Assembly (NCBI GenBank): GCA_029762575.1
Contig: JARVGL010000004.1
Span: 1-47,968 of the forward strand
Direction of reading: 5' to 3'
DNA: 47,968 nucleotides
DNA from: Thermoplasmatota archaeon
GTDB taxonomy: Archaea > Thermoplasmatota > E2 > DHVEG-1
The position numbers and the translations under genes are program-made. Below, piece after piece: positions 17,125-24,285 of the stretch; position 1 is the first letter of the stretch, and each line of letters starts with the position of its first letter. Below the pieces are notes generated by a model that saw only the letters and a list, made by a program, of their open reading frames with translations, had not been told where the DNA came from and did no database searches.

Positions 17125-17867
17125 AGAGCACCCACCTTATTAGGCATATTCTTATGGCTGCAGGGGATACAGTTTTTCTCAAAATAAGGGATGATCTTTG
17201 AAGCAGCAGCCTTTTCAATGATCTGCCCATCGCACATAAGAAACGCATGATCGGCCTGTCGTAACACAGCAAGACTATGAGTAATAAGAAGAATAGTGGT
17301 TCCGTTTCTTTTTAACTTTTTAATGACCTCGTTCATCTTTTCTAACGTCCCAACATCTATACCTGAATCCGGTTCATCAAGCATGATGAATGGGGGATCC
17401 ATTGCGATGATAGATGCTAATTCTATCTTTTTTCGTTCCCCTCCGCTTAATGTCTGATCAACAGATCGATACAGATATTCCTCTGGTTGAAGACCTAATT
17501 GTATCAGTGCATCTTTTGTTATGGTCTCTTTGTCATCTTGTTTACCTGATGAAATTCCTGCAGAGACGAAATCAAAGATACTCACTCCTTCAAATCGTGC
17601 AGGTTCCTGCCATCCAAAAGTGATACCTTTTCTTGCGCGTTCATCGATTGATAATGTATTTATGTTCTCTCCGCGAAACAGAATATCCCCAGTTACTTCC
17701 CGATATCCTTCTAGACCCATGATGGTTGAAGCAAGAGTTGATTTCCCCGCTCCGTTGGTACCGACCAATGCATGGATGTGACCATCCCATATGTCTAGGG
17801 AGACATTTTTAAGGATTTGCACACCATTGAGGGTAAGACTCAGATCTCTTATCTCGATAATTCCCAT
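17121..17867 (-). CDS. sufC: SufC Fe-S assembly ATPase
   Basis: The 248-residue ABC-type ATPase has Walker A GTNGAGKST (about 36-44), the SufC-specific AGITFGWQEPARFEGVS (Q-loop region), signature LSGGERKK (about 140-147), and Walker B FIMLDEPDSGIDV. The switch His is in LLITHS. SufC forms a complex with the SufBD scaffold and powers cluster assembly. Four-base overlap with the next gene indicates coupling. The last 25 residues contain a CIPCSHKN segment not typical of SufC. The 76-bp gap to the upstream desulfoferrodoxin gene holds a T-rich stretch but no clear TATA box. Confidence 0.95.
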   Translation of the reverse strand: MGIIEIRDLSLTLNGVQILKNVSLDIWDGHIHALVGTNGAGKSTLASTIMGLEGYREVTGDILFRGENINTLSIDERARKGITFGWQEPARFEGVSIFDFVSAGISSGKQDDKETITKDALIQLGLQPEEYLYRSVDQTLSGGERKKIELASIIAMDPPFIMLDEPDSGIDVGTLEKMNEVIKKLKRNGTTILLITHSLAVLRQADHAFLMCDGQIIEKAAASKIIPYFEKNCIPCSHKNMPNKVGAL

Positions 17868-17943
17868 ATGCTATCATCTTTGTATCAACAAGTTTTTTTT
17901 CTGATCATCGTCATTCTCAAAACAAGAAAATAGAAAAGAAGGA

Positions 17944-18327
17944 TTATGAAGAATTCTTCCATAATCCATGGATGTTACAGTATTCCCTTGCTTGAACCGA
18001 TGTCGCGGTTATCTCAAAAATCGCCTCAGGTTTTTCACCAGGTTTTAAGAATCTTCGATGACTTGTTCCATCAGCGATGATCTGTATCCATTCGATGTAA
18101 TGTTTCTCTTCCATTGGATGATCCTGATTCTGTCCAACTTTTACGATAAACCCTTTATCGGTTTTTTCTATATACGGGACATGCTTCTCGGTGGAAGCAT
18201 CTTGAGTTTTTTCGTCTTGTTTCTCCATTGGTTTGCCACAGCATACCAATTGACCTTGTGCTGCGTGAAGGACTTCAACGATATTTCCACATATCATACA
18301 TTTATATATTTCTTGGACCTTTGTCAT
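17944..18327 (-). CDS. dfx: Desulfoferrodoxin (superoxide reductase)
   Basis: The 127-residue protein has the two-domain layout. An N-terminal desulforedoxin-type iron site (YKCMICG ... LVCCGKPM, about 9-35) is followed by the superoxide reductase domain with ligands EKHVPYIE (His, about 49), [11 protein letters not shown] (two His) and CNIHGLW near the C-terminus (Cys and His). It reduces superoxide to peroxide using rubredoxin electrons. A strong GGGAGG ribosome site precedes the ATG at 18327. It is 24 nt after the rubrerythrin gene, and the rubredoxin donor is encoded at the head of the same gene series. Confidence 0.95.
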   Translation of the reverse strand: MTKVQEIYKCMICGNIVEVLHAAQGQLVCCGKPMEKQDEKTQDASTEKHVPYIEKTDKGFIVKVGQNQDHPMEEKHYIEWIQIIADGTSHRRFLKPGEKPEAIFEITATSVQAREYCNIHGLWKNSS

Positions 18328-18350
18328 GTGATTTCATTCCTCCCTATTCT

Positions 18351-18926
18351 TCAATAGGTTTCTACAAATATCTCATAATAGCTTTGTGGATGTTGACAAG
18401 CGGGACATTGTTGAGGTGGTTCAATTCCTTCGTGTATATAGCCACAGTTACGACATTTCCATCGAACCTTTTGCTCCCGTTTGAATACCTTATCTTTTTC
18501 CATATTATCTAGCAATGTTCGATATCGTTTTTCGTGAGATGCCTCTACTTTAGCGATATAGCAGTAACTTCGTGCTATCTCCGGGAATCCTTCTTCTTCA
18601 GCTGTCTTTTGAAAATCTGGATATAACGTCCCCCATTCCATTTTCTCGCCTTCTGCTGCATCTCGGAGATTCTCTTTTGTCGATCCAATAACTCCTGCAG
18701 GGTAGTATGCTGTTATCTGAACCTCGCCGCCTTGTAAATGTTTGAAGAACACTTTTGCATGTTCTTTTTCGTTCTCCGCGGTCTCTTCAAATATTGCAGC
18801 GATTTGTTCATATCCTTCTTTTCGTGCTTTCGATGCGTAATAACTATATCTATTTCGAGCTTGTGATTCCCCTGCAAATGATTTAAGGAGATTCTGCTCC
18901 GTTTTCGTTCCTTTTAATGATGACAT
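18351..18926 (-). CDS. rbr: Rubrerythrin
   Basis: The 191-residue protein has a four-helix diiron domain: FAGESQARNRYSYYA (about 15-29), FEETAENEKEHAKVF (about 46-60) and VEASHEKRY (about 127-135), the usual Glu/His ligands. A C-terminal rubredoxin domain follows (VRWKCRNCGY ... QQCPACQHPQSYYEIF). It reduces hydrogen peroxide to water with electrons from rubredoxin or FprA/Hrb-type partners. AAAGGTGAAAAAAA before the ATG is the leader type repeated through this gene series. The length is normal, with no missing ligand. Confidence 0.97.
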   Translation of the reverse strand: MSSLKGTKTEQNLLKSFAGESQARNRYSYYASKARKEGYEQIAAIFEETAENEKEHAKVFFKHLQGGEVQITAYYPAGVIGSTKENLRDAAEGEKMEWGTLYPDFQKTAEEEGFPEIARSYCYIAKVEASHEKRYRTLLDNMEKDKVFKREQKVRWKCRNCGYIHEGIEPPQQCPACQHPQSYYEIFVETY

Positions 18927-18947
18927 TTTTTTTCACCTTTCTCTTAT

Positions 18948-19442
18948 TTAAGGTCCCGCGTGGACCATTTCCCAATAGACATCAGCTTGTTCAAAACGTT
19001 CAATGCTTTCCTTCTCTGTTTGAAGGATGCGATAATGTCCTAGTTCCATATCTGCAAAGTATTGTAACATCTGGGATGTTTCAATGTCCTTGAATCTCTT
19101 TGAAAGCATGGAATAGAAATCATGTGCTGCCTGTTCAGCGTTCATCGCCTGTACAAGAATAGTACTAAGTGGAACATCTTCATCGATTGGTACTGTTATC
19201 TCTGGGAGAGGTACAATGGATACTTTCGGTATGACCAGTGATTCTTTAGGATAGTTCTTTTTAAAAATCGATTCGAGATATTCTTTGTGTTTTGTCTCTT
19301 CAGCGGCAAGAAAATGGAATTTATCCTTCATCAATCCATTCTGTATCCTGTTAGCAAGTGTTGAATACACATTATTGCTATCAATCTCACTTTTTATTGC
19401 AGTAAGAATGAGGTCTTTAAGTGAATGTTCTGTTTCTATCAT
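18948..19442 (-). CDS. Rubrerythrin-like ferritin-fold protein without rubredoxin domain
   Basis: The 164-residue helical protein has two repeated half-bundles: AIKSEIDSNNVYSTLANR ... AAEETKHKEYLES, and MNAEQAAHDFYSMLSKR ... FADMELGHYRILQ. Glu and ExxH residues sit where rubrerythrin diiron ligands fall. It lacks the rubredoxin domain and ends in VYWEMVHAGP. Such erythrin-type proteins may act as peroxidases or in iron oxidation with a separate electron carrier. It lies 22 nt before the rubrerythrin gene in the redox series. Confidence 0.85.
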   Translation of the reverse strand: MIETEHSLKDLILTAIKSEIDSNNVYSTLANRIQNGLMKDKFHFLAAEETKHKEYLESIFKKNYPKESLVIPKVSIVPLPEITVPIDEDVPLSTILVQAMNAEQAAHDFYSMLSKRFKDIETSQMLQYFADMELGHYRILQTEKESIERFEQADVYWEMVHAGP

Positions 19443-19456
19443 CGTATCACCTTAAT

Positions 19457-19861
19457 TTAATCGATTAATCGTTGCTGACCAGTGAGTTGCTGTATCTCTG
19501 TGATATCCTGGGATGCTTCTAAACAGCCGATGTACTCTCCTGATGTATCTCTGAGAGCATAATACTCTATCATCACCTTTCGCAAGCTTTTATGCTCGCC
19601 GTACGCTAGATCAATCCAAAACCGTGCTTTCTCTCTTTTCCCTTCTTTCATTTCTTTAAGTATCTGCTCTACTTTATCAAGGCTATTTTTTGGATGGCAA
19701 TTCATCACATTTCGTCCAACGACAGATTCAGGACGTTTAAAGATCCTTGTTTCATGTCTATTCCACGCTACAACCGTGTCATGCTTATCCAGTATCGATA
19801 TCTCTAGAGGAATCGTTTCAAGGACGGCATCTACTAATTCTGAAGATAGTTTTCCTATCAT
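19457..19861 (-). CDS. Stand-alone PAS-domain sensor protein
   Basis: The 134-residue protein is one PAS domain: a start like AVLETIPLEISILDKHDTVVAWNRHE, the RNVMNCHPKNSLDKVEQILKEMKEGKRE segment, and the YYALRDTSGEYIGCLEASQDITEIQQL end. The NCHP motif and following helix resemble the PAS unit at the C-terminus of DUF438 proteins. No output domain is attached, so it must sense (perhaps a heme or flavin redox state, inference) and act through a partner. It lies between the ferritin and the rubrerythrin-like gene with 15-28 nt gaps and has its own AGAAGGAGAAAAG ribosome site, so it is an integral member of the series. Confidence 0.85.
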   Translation of the reverse strand: MIGKLSSELVDAVLETIPLEISILDKHDTVVAWNRHETRIFKRPESVVGRNVMNCHPKNSLDKVEQILKEMKEGKREKARFWIDLAYGEHKSLRKVMIEYYALRDTSGEYIGCLEASQDITEIQQLTGQQRLID

Positions 19862-19888
19862 TTTTCTTTTCTCCTTCTATTCTCCTGA

Positions 19889-20401
19889 TTATTTGGACGG
19901 TAACTCTGATGTGAACGTCCTCTGTGAAAGTTCCTTATCTATCATGAACATCCCATTTCCTTTATCACCGACCAGTCTTAGTTTTCCAATTATCTCGTTG
20001 TCATTAGCTTCTTCTTCGATCTGTTCGGTGACGAACCATTGTAAGAATATCTGTGTCGCATGGTCTTTTTCTTTGATTGCTAGATCCATGAGGTCGTTGA
20101 TGGATTTCGTGATGAATTTCTCATGTTCTAACGTTTTTTGGAACATATCCATAGGGTCTTTGAACGTTGAAAGAGGTTCATCTATTTTTTTTAATTGAAC
20201 CTTGCTACCTTGATCTTGAAGATAACTGTATAATCTCATTGCATGTTCCATCTCCTCTTTGTATTGGACCATGAACCAGTTAGCAAACCCATCCAAACCG
20301 CTATGGGTTGAATGAGCGGACATGGAGAGGTAAAGATATGCAGAGTACATCTCTTTGTTTATTTGCTCATTGAGAGCTTTTTCCATTGTATTACTGATCA
20401 T
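19889..20401 (-). CDS. ftn: Ferritin
   Basis: The 170-residue protein begins MISNTMEKALNEQINKEMYSAYLYLSM, with the ferroxidase Glu in NKEMYSAY. It contains YKEEMEHAMRLYSYL (about 48-62, EExxH), EHEKFITKSINDL and WFVTEQIEEEAND, the order of prokaryotic non-heme ferritins (FtnA type). It stores iron as ferric mineral and withholds Fe(II) from peroxide. AAAAAGGTGATAAAAAT precedes the start. Its place between peroxiredoxin and the PAS protein fits joint control of iron and peroxide. Confidence 0.95.
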   Translation of the reverse strand: MISNTMEKALNEQINKEMYSAYLYLSMSAHSTHSGLDGFANWFMVQYKEEMEHAMRLYSYLQDQGSKVQLKKIDEPLSTFKDPMDMFQKTLEHEKFITKSINDLMDLAIKEKDHATQIFLQWFVTEQIEEEANDNEIIGKLRLVGDKGNGMFMIDKELSQRTFTSELPSK

Positions 20402-20428
20402 ATTTTTATCACCTTTTTACTGTTAACT

Positions 20429-21070
20429 TTATATTTTTTTATGGCAGAACCACCAGTCATAGCACGTATATTCCTTTTGTCGTTTCTTTGCTGTTTTTAC
20501 ATCGGAGGCTGGTGGGATGATGACACCATCTTTGACTAGTTCATTGTTCGGCCAGTTAGCGGGGATTGCTACACCATGGGCCTCTGAGGTTTGGAATCCT
20601 TTGATCATGCGAAGGATCTCATCCATGTTACGTCCTAGTTCTTGAGGATAATACAGCATCGCTCGGATGATGCCTTTCGGGTCGACGATAAAGACAGCCC
20701 GTACTGTGTTTGTTCCTTTGTTAGGATGGATAAGTCCTAATATATTCGCTATTTTTCCCGTGTCTGCTATGATTGGAAATGTAATCTCAAGTTTTAGGTG
20801 GTCTTGTATCCATTCGATCCATTTGATATGGCTGAAGACTTGATCTACACTAAGCCCGATGAGTTCACAGTTATGTTTTTTGAATTCATCATATCGTTTT
20901 TGGAACGCATAGAATTCTGTGGTGCATACCGGTGTGAAGTCTGCAGGGTGGCTGAATAGTATGAACCATTTCCCTTTGTATTCGTCAGGTAGTTTCTTTA
21001 TTCCGTGGGTTGTTTGTACGGTAACCTTTGGAAATTCATCTCCAATCAGTGGCATTTTTATTTCTTCCAT
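20429..21070 (-). CDS. Archaeal-type peroxiredoxin (Prx6-like)
   Basis: The 213-residue protein has the active-site segment [12 protein letters not shown] with peroxidatic Cys49. The long C-terminal extension contains [18 protein letters not shown] and ends [12 protein letters not shown], whose two Cys match the resolving positions of archaeal Prx6-type thioredoxin peroxidases. It reduces peroxides using thioredoxin- or glutaredoxin-like donors, and both such systems are encoded downstream in the series. AAAGGTGAAAAAAA sets the start at 21070. The 76-bp leader is unusually purine-rich on the coding strand, with no clear TATA box. Confidence 0.95.
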   Translation of the reverse strand: MEEIKMPLIGDEFPKVTVQTTHGIKKLPDEYKGKWFILFSHPADFTPVCTTEFYAFQKRYDEFKKHNCELIGLSVDQVFSHIKWIEWIQDHLKLEITFPIIADTGKIANILGLIHPNKGTNTVRAVFIVDPKGIIRAMLYYPQELGRNMDEILRMIKGFQTSEAHGVAIPANWPNNELVKDGVIIPPASDVKTAKKRQKEYTCYDWWFCHKKI

Positions 21071-21146
21071 TTTTTTTCACCTTTCTTTTCCTTTTTCTAT
21101 TCTTTTTTCATTTTTTAGTATCATTTCTTATGTTTTTCCCTTACAT

Positions 21147-21305
21147 TCATTTTGTTCGTTTCATAGGTACGCCACAACAATATGGTTTGTTGTTTGGTAC
21201 TTCGTCGAACCCAATAATTGAGTCGCAGTTGCAATCTTCATCGTTGCAATCGCATTTGTATTGTACTGGCTTATCATCTGCCTCACATCCACAACTATTA
21301 CACAT
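21147..21305 (-). CDS. 52-aa protein with nine cysteines
   Basis: The ATG at 21305 follows GGGAGGTG, so this start is chosen over an upstream in-frame ATG. The protein begins MCNSCGCE, continues with KCDCNDEDCNCD and ends PYCCGVPMKR. The C-terminal CCGxPM is the same motif as in the desulfoferrodoxin N-terminal iron domain (17944) and resembles YCCDAPM in the ribbon protein at 14566. The CxC-rich first half looks metallothionein-like. It is probably a metal-binding or desulforedoxin-like miniprotein serving in iron or electron handling (inference). It lies between the FprA gene and peroxiredoxin. No named family is recognised. Confidence 0.7.
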   Translation of the reverse strand: MCNSCGCEADDKPVQYKCDCNDEDCNCDSIIGFDEVPNNKPYCCGVPMKRTK

Positions 21306-21342
21306 TTTTATAACACCTCCCGGGTTATTTATCACTTATAGC

Positions 21343-22521
21343 TCATTTTCTTATATATTTTGCTAATTGAATTCCTATATCTTTCATTTTTTTCAAATCA
21401 TTTTCTGAGGGTATATAATTGATGTTCACACTGGATAATGGTCTGTCCCATCCAAGTCCTTCCACTATCTTCTCTATCTCGCCGACCGCTTGGCCGCCCC
21501 AACCAAAGGAACCAAAGATGAATCCGACCCGGTTCAAGGGCTTTAGTCCTTTTAGATATGTTAGAAAACTACCCACAGTTGGTAGCATTCCATTATTTAG
21601 GGTTGGTGAGCCCAACAATACGAGTTTTGATTCAAGAATATCTTTCATTATATCAGAAATGTGATTATTCTGAAGATGTTTTACAGAGACGGATATACCT
21701 TCTGATCGTAGTCCTTCAAGTAGTGCGAAGGCCAACTTTTGTGTGGATCCCCACATGGTATCGTAGATGATGACCGCTTTAGGATCGGTTGTGTTTGTAG
21801 ACCATTTCTTGTATAACTTGATTACCTCATCGCAATGGCTTCTCCAAATGATCCCGTGACTTGGAGCGATCATATCAAAGTCTAGCGCATTCAGTCCTTC
21901 CAAGGCTTTTTGGACTTGCCCGCCAAACGGGAAAACGATGTTCGCATAATATTTTGCTGCCTCCTCCTGAAGAATTCCTAAGGGGAGTTGATCATCGAAC
22001 CGTTCAGATGTTGCAAGGTGTTGACCAAATGCGTCATTAGGAAATAACAGCCTATCGTTTTTACTATATGTTACCATTGAATCCGGCCAATGGACCATTG
22101 GTATATGGACAAAGGAAAGTGTTCTTTTACCAATTGATAGTTTTTCACCTGATTTTACAACCTTTGTATTCCATTGGTGATTGTAATGTTTTAATAGTCC
22201 TTTTTCTCCACGAGTTGATGTTATAACGGTTGCATCAGGAATTAGATTAAGCAATTGTGGGAGGCTTCCCGAATGGTCCATCTCGACATGATTTGATATC
22301 ACATATGAGATATCCTTAGGGTCTATTACTGTTTTGATTCTCTCAAGCATCTCTTCAAATAGATAGTGTTTTACAGTATCTATCAATGTAATTTTTTCGT
22401 CAACGATAAGATACGAGTTGTAGGTTGATCCTCTAGGGGTTTGATATCCATGGAAGTTACGGAGGTTCCAATCGATACCTCCTACCCAATAGACATCAGG
22501 TTTTATGTTGATTGCTTCCAT
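21343..22521 (-). CDS. fprA: FprA-type diiron flavoprotein (O2/NO reductase)
   Basis: The 392-residue protein has an N-terminal metallo-beta-lactamase-like domain with full diiron ligands: NHVEMDHSGSLP (HxExDH, about 77-88), VHWPDSM, FPNDAFGQH and APSHGIIWR. A C-terminal flavodoxin domain follows (AVIIYDTMWGSTQKLAFAL, then GSPTLNNGMLPTVGSFLTYL and SFGWGGQAV), which binds FMN. It reduces O2 to water, or NO to N2O, using electrons from rubredoxin or F420H2. Its start overlaps the end of the high-molecular-weight rubredoxin gene, the known partner arrangement of Moorella hrb-fprA. Confidence 0.95.
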   Translation of the reverse strand: MEAINIKPDVYWVGGIDWNLRNFHGYQTPRGSTYNSYLIVDEKITLIDTVKHYLFEEMLERIKTVIDPKDISYVISNHVEMDHSGSLPQLLNLIPDATVITSTRGEKGLLKHYNHQWNTKVVKSGEKLSIGKRTLSFVHIPMVHWPDSMVTYSKNDRLLFPNDAFGQHLATSERFDDQLPLGILQEEAAKYYANIVFPFGGQVQKALEGLNALDFDMIAPSHGIIWRSHCDEVIKLYKKWSTNTTDPKAVIIYDTMWGSTQKLAFALLEGLRSEGISVSVKHLQNNHISDIMKDILESKLVLLGSPTLNNGMLPTVGSFLTYLKGLKPLNRVGFIFGSFGWGGQAVGEIEKIVEGLGWDRPLSSVNINYIPSENDLKKMKDIGIQLAKYIRK

Positions 22522-22526
22522 GATAA

Positions 22527-22685
22527 TCACTGCAGTTCAAATGCTTCTTTACCGGCACCGCATACAGGACATACCCAGTCATCAGGGATCTCATCGAATG
22601 GTGTGCCTGGTGCGATACCACCATCAGGATCTCCTTTTACTGGGTCATACACATACCCACATACGGTACATACATATTTTTCCAT
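22527..22685 (-). CDS. Possible separately translated rubredoxin (internal start)
   Basis: An in-frame ATG at 22685 inside the Hrb gene would give a 52-residue rubredoxin starting [11 protein letters not shown], exactly where free rubredoxins start. It has both CxxC knuckles and the [13 protein letters not shown] and F residues. AAGGAGGAAA precedes it with 8-nt spacing, one of the best ribosome sites in the window. A free rubredoxin could feed desulfoferrodoxin and rubrerythrin. Expression is an inference. Confidence 0.45.
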   Translation of the reverse strand: MEKYVCTVCGYVYDPVKGDPDGGIAPGTPFDEIPDDWVCPVCGAGKEAFELQ

Positions 22686-23231
22686 ATTTCTTTCCTCCTT
22701 CTGAATTTTTTTTCCTTTTACTTCTTCCTCTTTATTATAAGTTGGTGCTGTTTTTGGTGAAAAACCACCTTTAATAGTATGATAATACTCATATGTCAAA
22801 GGGTCCTCATCGCTTAACATCTGAGCATCAATGACATCGCCAACAAAGATCGTATGGGTGCCAACATCCAAGTTTTTAGTGACCTTTATTTCGATATATG
22901 CGATGGAATGATCGGTTATAATTGGGATATCGTTTTGTGAGATAACACAATTAACTCCATCCATCTTATCGATGTCCCTTCCGCATTTGAATCCAAAGGT
23001 ACCGACAAAGGTCATTGGGGTTTGTTTATCGAGTATAGAAAGAGTAAAGGCTTTGCTTTTTGTGATGAGTTCGTGGGTGAGATTACTTCGGTTGATACTG
23101 ATAGCAAGGGTTGGGGGTTCTGATGTTACCTGAAAGACAGAATTTGCGATTTGCCCGTTCTCCTTTCCATTATATTTTGAACAAACGACATAGAGACCAT
23201 AACTAATCTTTTGAAGAACATTTTTATCCAT
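22527..23231 (-). CDS. hrb: High-molecular-weight rubredoxin (flavin reductase-rubredoxin fusion)
   Basis: Residues 1-160 form a flavin-reductase split-barrel FMN domain ([27 protein letters not shown], then a [14 protein letters not shown] segment). A charged linker at about 165-181 leads to a complete rubredoxin ([12 protein letters not shown] ... [14 protein letters not shown]). The order is that of Hrb, which passes NAD(P)H or related electrons to FprA. It overlaps the regulator gene by 8 nt and the FprA gene slightly. The linker codes for a strong internal ribosome site followed by an ATG, so free rubredoxin may also be made from the same message. Confidence 0.95.
   Translation of the reverse strand: MDKNVLQKISYGLYVVCSKYNGKENGQIANSVFQVTSEPPTLAISINRSNLTHELITKSKAFTLSILDKQTPMTFVGTFGFKCGRDIDKMDGVNCVISQNDIPIITDHSIAYIEIKVTKNLDVGTHTIFVGDVIDAQMLSDEDPLTYEYYHTIKGGFSPKTAPTYNKEEEVKGKKIQKEERNMEKYVCTVCGYVYDPVKGDPDGGIAPGTPFDEIPDDWVCPVCGAGKEAFELQ
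22691..22700 (-). promoter_or_regulatory. Strong internal ribosome binding site in hrb
   Basis: On the minus strand AAGGAGGAAA codes part of the Hrb linker (KEER) and lies 8 nt before the in-frame ATG at 22685. It matches the 3' end of archaeal 16S rRNA far better than most true starts nearby. Confidence 0.5.
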
Positions 23232-23658
23232 TTTTAACTCCCTCTTTATTTAAACAATCCTTGCATTTCCCTCTGAAATAACCATGTACTTCCTCTATCC
23301 GGTGTCCATCCTTAAGGATGTCTTTTTCGATGGTTTCAACATTGGGGCATGTAAAATGAATGTCAAAGATCTTCCCGCATTGTTTACAGATGAAGTGGTG
23401 ATGCATATCATGGTTAAAATCATATCGATGTTCTGTTGGACAGATGGTCAATCTTTGAATGATCCCTGCATTTGTAAGTGTTTCAAGGGTGTTGTATATC
23501 GTTGTCTTTGAAAGCGAAGGATATTTCTTTGTTAAAGATTGGAATATCTCGTCAGCAGTTGGATGGGTTAGGTGAGATTCAACATATCTGAGTATCTCAA
23601 GTCTTTGTTGTGTTACCTTGAGATTATGGGTTTTTAATAGCTCAACAAATGTCTCCAT
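23224..23658 (-). CDS. perR: PerR/Fur-family peroxide or iron regulator
   Basis: The 144-residue protein has a winged-helix DNA-binding domain ([27 protein letters not shown], then the recognition helix in [13 protein letters not shown]) and a dimer domain with regulatory residues. The structural zinc Cys are CKQC and CKDC. PerR-type metal ligands appear present: His in HPTADE, Asp in [12 protein letters not shown], and Asp in CGKIFDI. This supports PerR rather than Fur. The ATG at 23658 has AGGTGAG just upstream, and a GTG at 23667 is less likely. It heads the redox series and has a PerR-box-like palindrome at its own promoter, so it probably controls itself and the series. Confidence 0.9.
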   Translation of the reverse strand: METFVELLKTHNLKVTQQRLEILRYVESHLTHPTADEIFQSLTKKYPSLSKTTIYNTLETLTNAGIIQRLTICPTEHRYDFNHDMHHHFICKQCGKIFDIHFTCPNVETIEKDILKDGHRIEEVHGYFRGKCKDCLNKEGVKNG

Positions 23659-23692
23659 TGTACTCACCTAGTAGTATGAAATGGTTTTTAAG

Positions 23693-23707
23693 TTGTAACC
23701 ATTACAA
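23693..23707. promoter_or_regulatory. PerR-box-like operator
   Basis: TTGTAACCATTACAA has perfect TTGTAA/TTACAA arms, and with one mismatch extends to a 23-bp palindrome (23689-23711). Against the known bacterial PerR box TTATAAT-N-ATTATAA it matches 11 of 14 defined bases by my count. It lies between the regulator's TATA box (about 23732-23738) and ATG, at the expected transcription start, where repressor binding would block initiation. Confidence 0.55.
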
Positions 23708-23731
23708 TTTAACAATGAATACAATAAATAG

Positions 23732-23738
23732 TATTTAA
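23732..23738 (-). promoter_or_regulatory. TATA box of the redox operon
   Basis: TTAAATA on the minus strand places transcription start near 23709, inside the palindromic operator, and is the only good candidate in the 111-bp gap before the regulator gene. Confidence 0.45.
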
Positions 23739-23756
23739 GGGTTATGCAATAATTAT

Positions 23757-23774
23757 AAAAAGGAGAAGAAGAAG
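23757..23774 (-). terminator. Pyrimidine/T-rich terminator after ferredoxin gene
   Basis: On the minus strand the sequence just after the ferredoxin stop is GCTTCTTCTTCTCCTTTT, the kind of T-rich run at which archaeal RNA polymerase ends transcripts. It would separate the ferredoxin gene from the redox operon. Confidence 0.4.
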
Positions 23775-23777
23775 CAA

Positions 23778-23990
23778 TTAGCAGGAACTATGCTCTATTG
23801 CATCATTAGGACAGGCACTAACACAAGCACAGCATTCAATGCATTCTGATACATTGTTTGCAACAGCTTTTCCTTCAATCAGTTCAAAGATGTCGACGGG
23901 ACAAGCAGTGACACATTCCCCGGCACCAGTACATTTCTCATAATCGATTACTATCTTGATATCTCCATCTTCAAATTCTTTTTTCACCAT
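23778..23990 (-). CDS. 2[4Fe-4S] ferredoxin
   Basis: The 70-residue protein has two cluster motifs. The first is CTGAGECVTACP (about 20-31). The second, CIECCACVSACP (about 51-62), carries one extra Cys (CxxCCxC). A short acidic N-terminal extension precedes them. It is a low-potential electron carrier, suitable for the ferredoxin:thioredoxin reductase, hydrogenase/Hdr or oxidoreductases encoded here. A TATA element (24032-24038 on this strand) and a GGAGGT ribosome site before the ATG show its own transcription unit upstream of the regulator. Confidence 0.95.
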   Translation of the reverse strand: MVKKEFEDGDIKIVIDYEKCTGAGECVTACPVDIFELIEGKAVANNVSECIECCACVSACPNDAIEHSSC

Positions 23991-24185
23991 AGAATGATAC
24001 CTCCATGATAAGAATAGGAAAATGAATGACGATATAAATGGGTTTCTATCAGTGTTTGGTTCTTTTCTGGGTTTCAGAAGAAGACCTGTATAATTCGCAA
24101 CATTTATGTAAAATGAAGTCTATTGTGCATATTAAAATGTGATAATATGGATAAATAATATACATATTAGATGTCTTTTCGTCTA

Positions 24186-24206
24186 AATTTGTTATATAAT
24201 TTGTTA
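24186..24206. repeat. 9-bp tandem direct repeat upstream of the racemase operon
   Basis: AATTTGTTA occurs at 24186-24194 and 24198-24206, a 12-bp period, close to one helical turn. It lies 60-80 bp before the operon start. The rest of the 270-bp gap is AT-rich promoter-like sequence. Confidence 0.5.
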
Positions 24207-24211
24207 GCATT

Positions 24212-24285
24212 TGGTAATACAAATAACGAAAAAAATACTAAATAAGAAAATGTGTTTTTTTCATAATGTGTGTGGTAATACAAAT
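24212..24285. repeat. 13-bp direct repeat flanking the racemase operon promoter
   Basis: TGGTAATACAAAT occurs at 24212-24224 and again, identically, at 24273-24285. The second copy overlaps the ATG at 24284. The copies flank the ACTAAATAA TATA-like element (about 24237-24245), so binding of a protein to both could loop or block the promoter. Confidence 0.5.
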
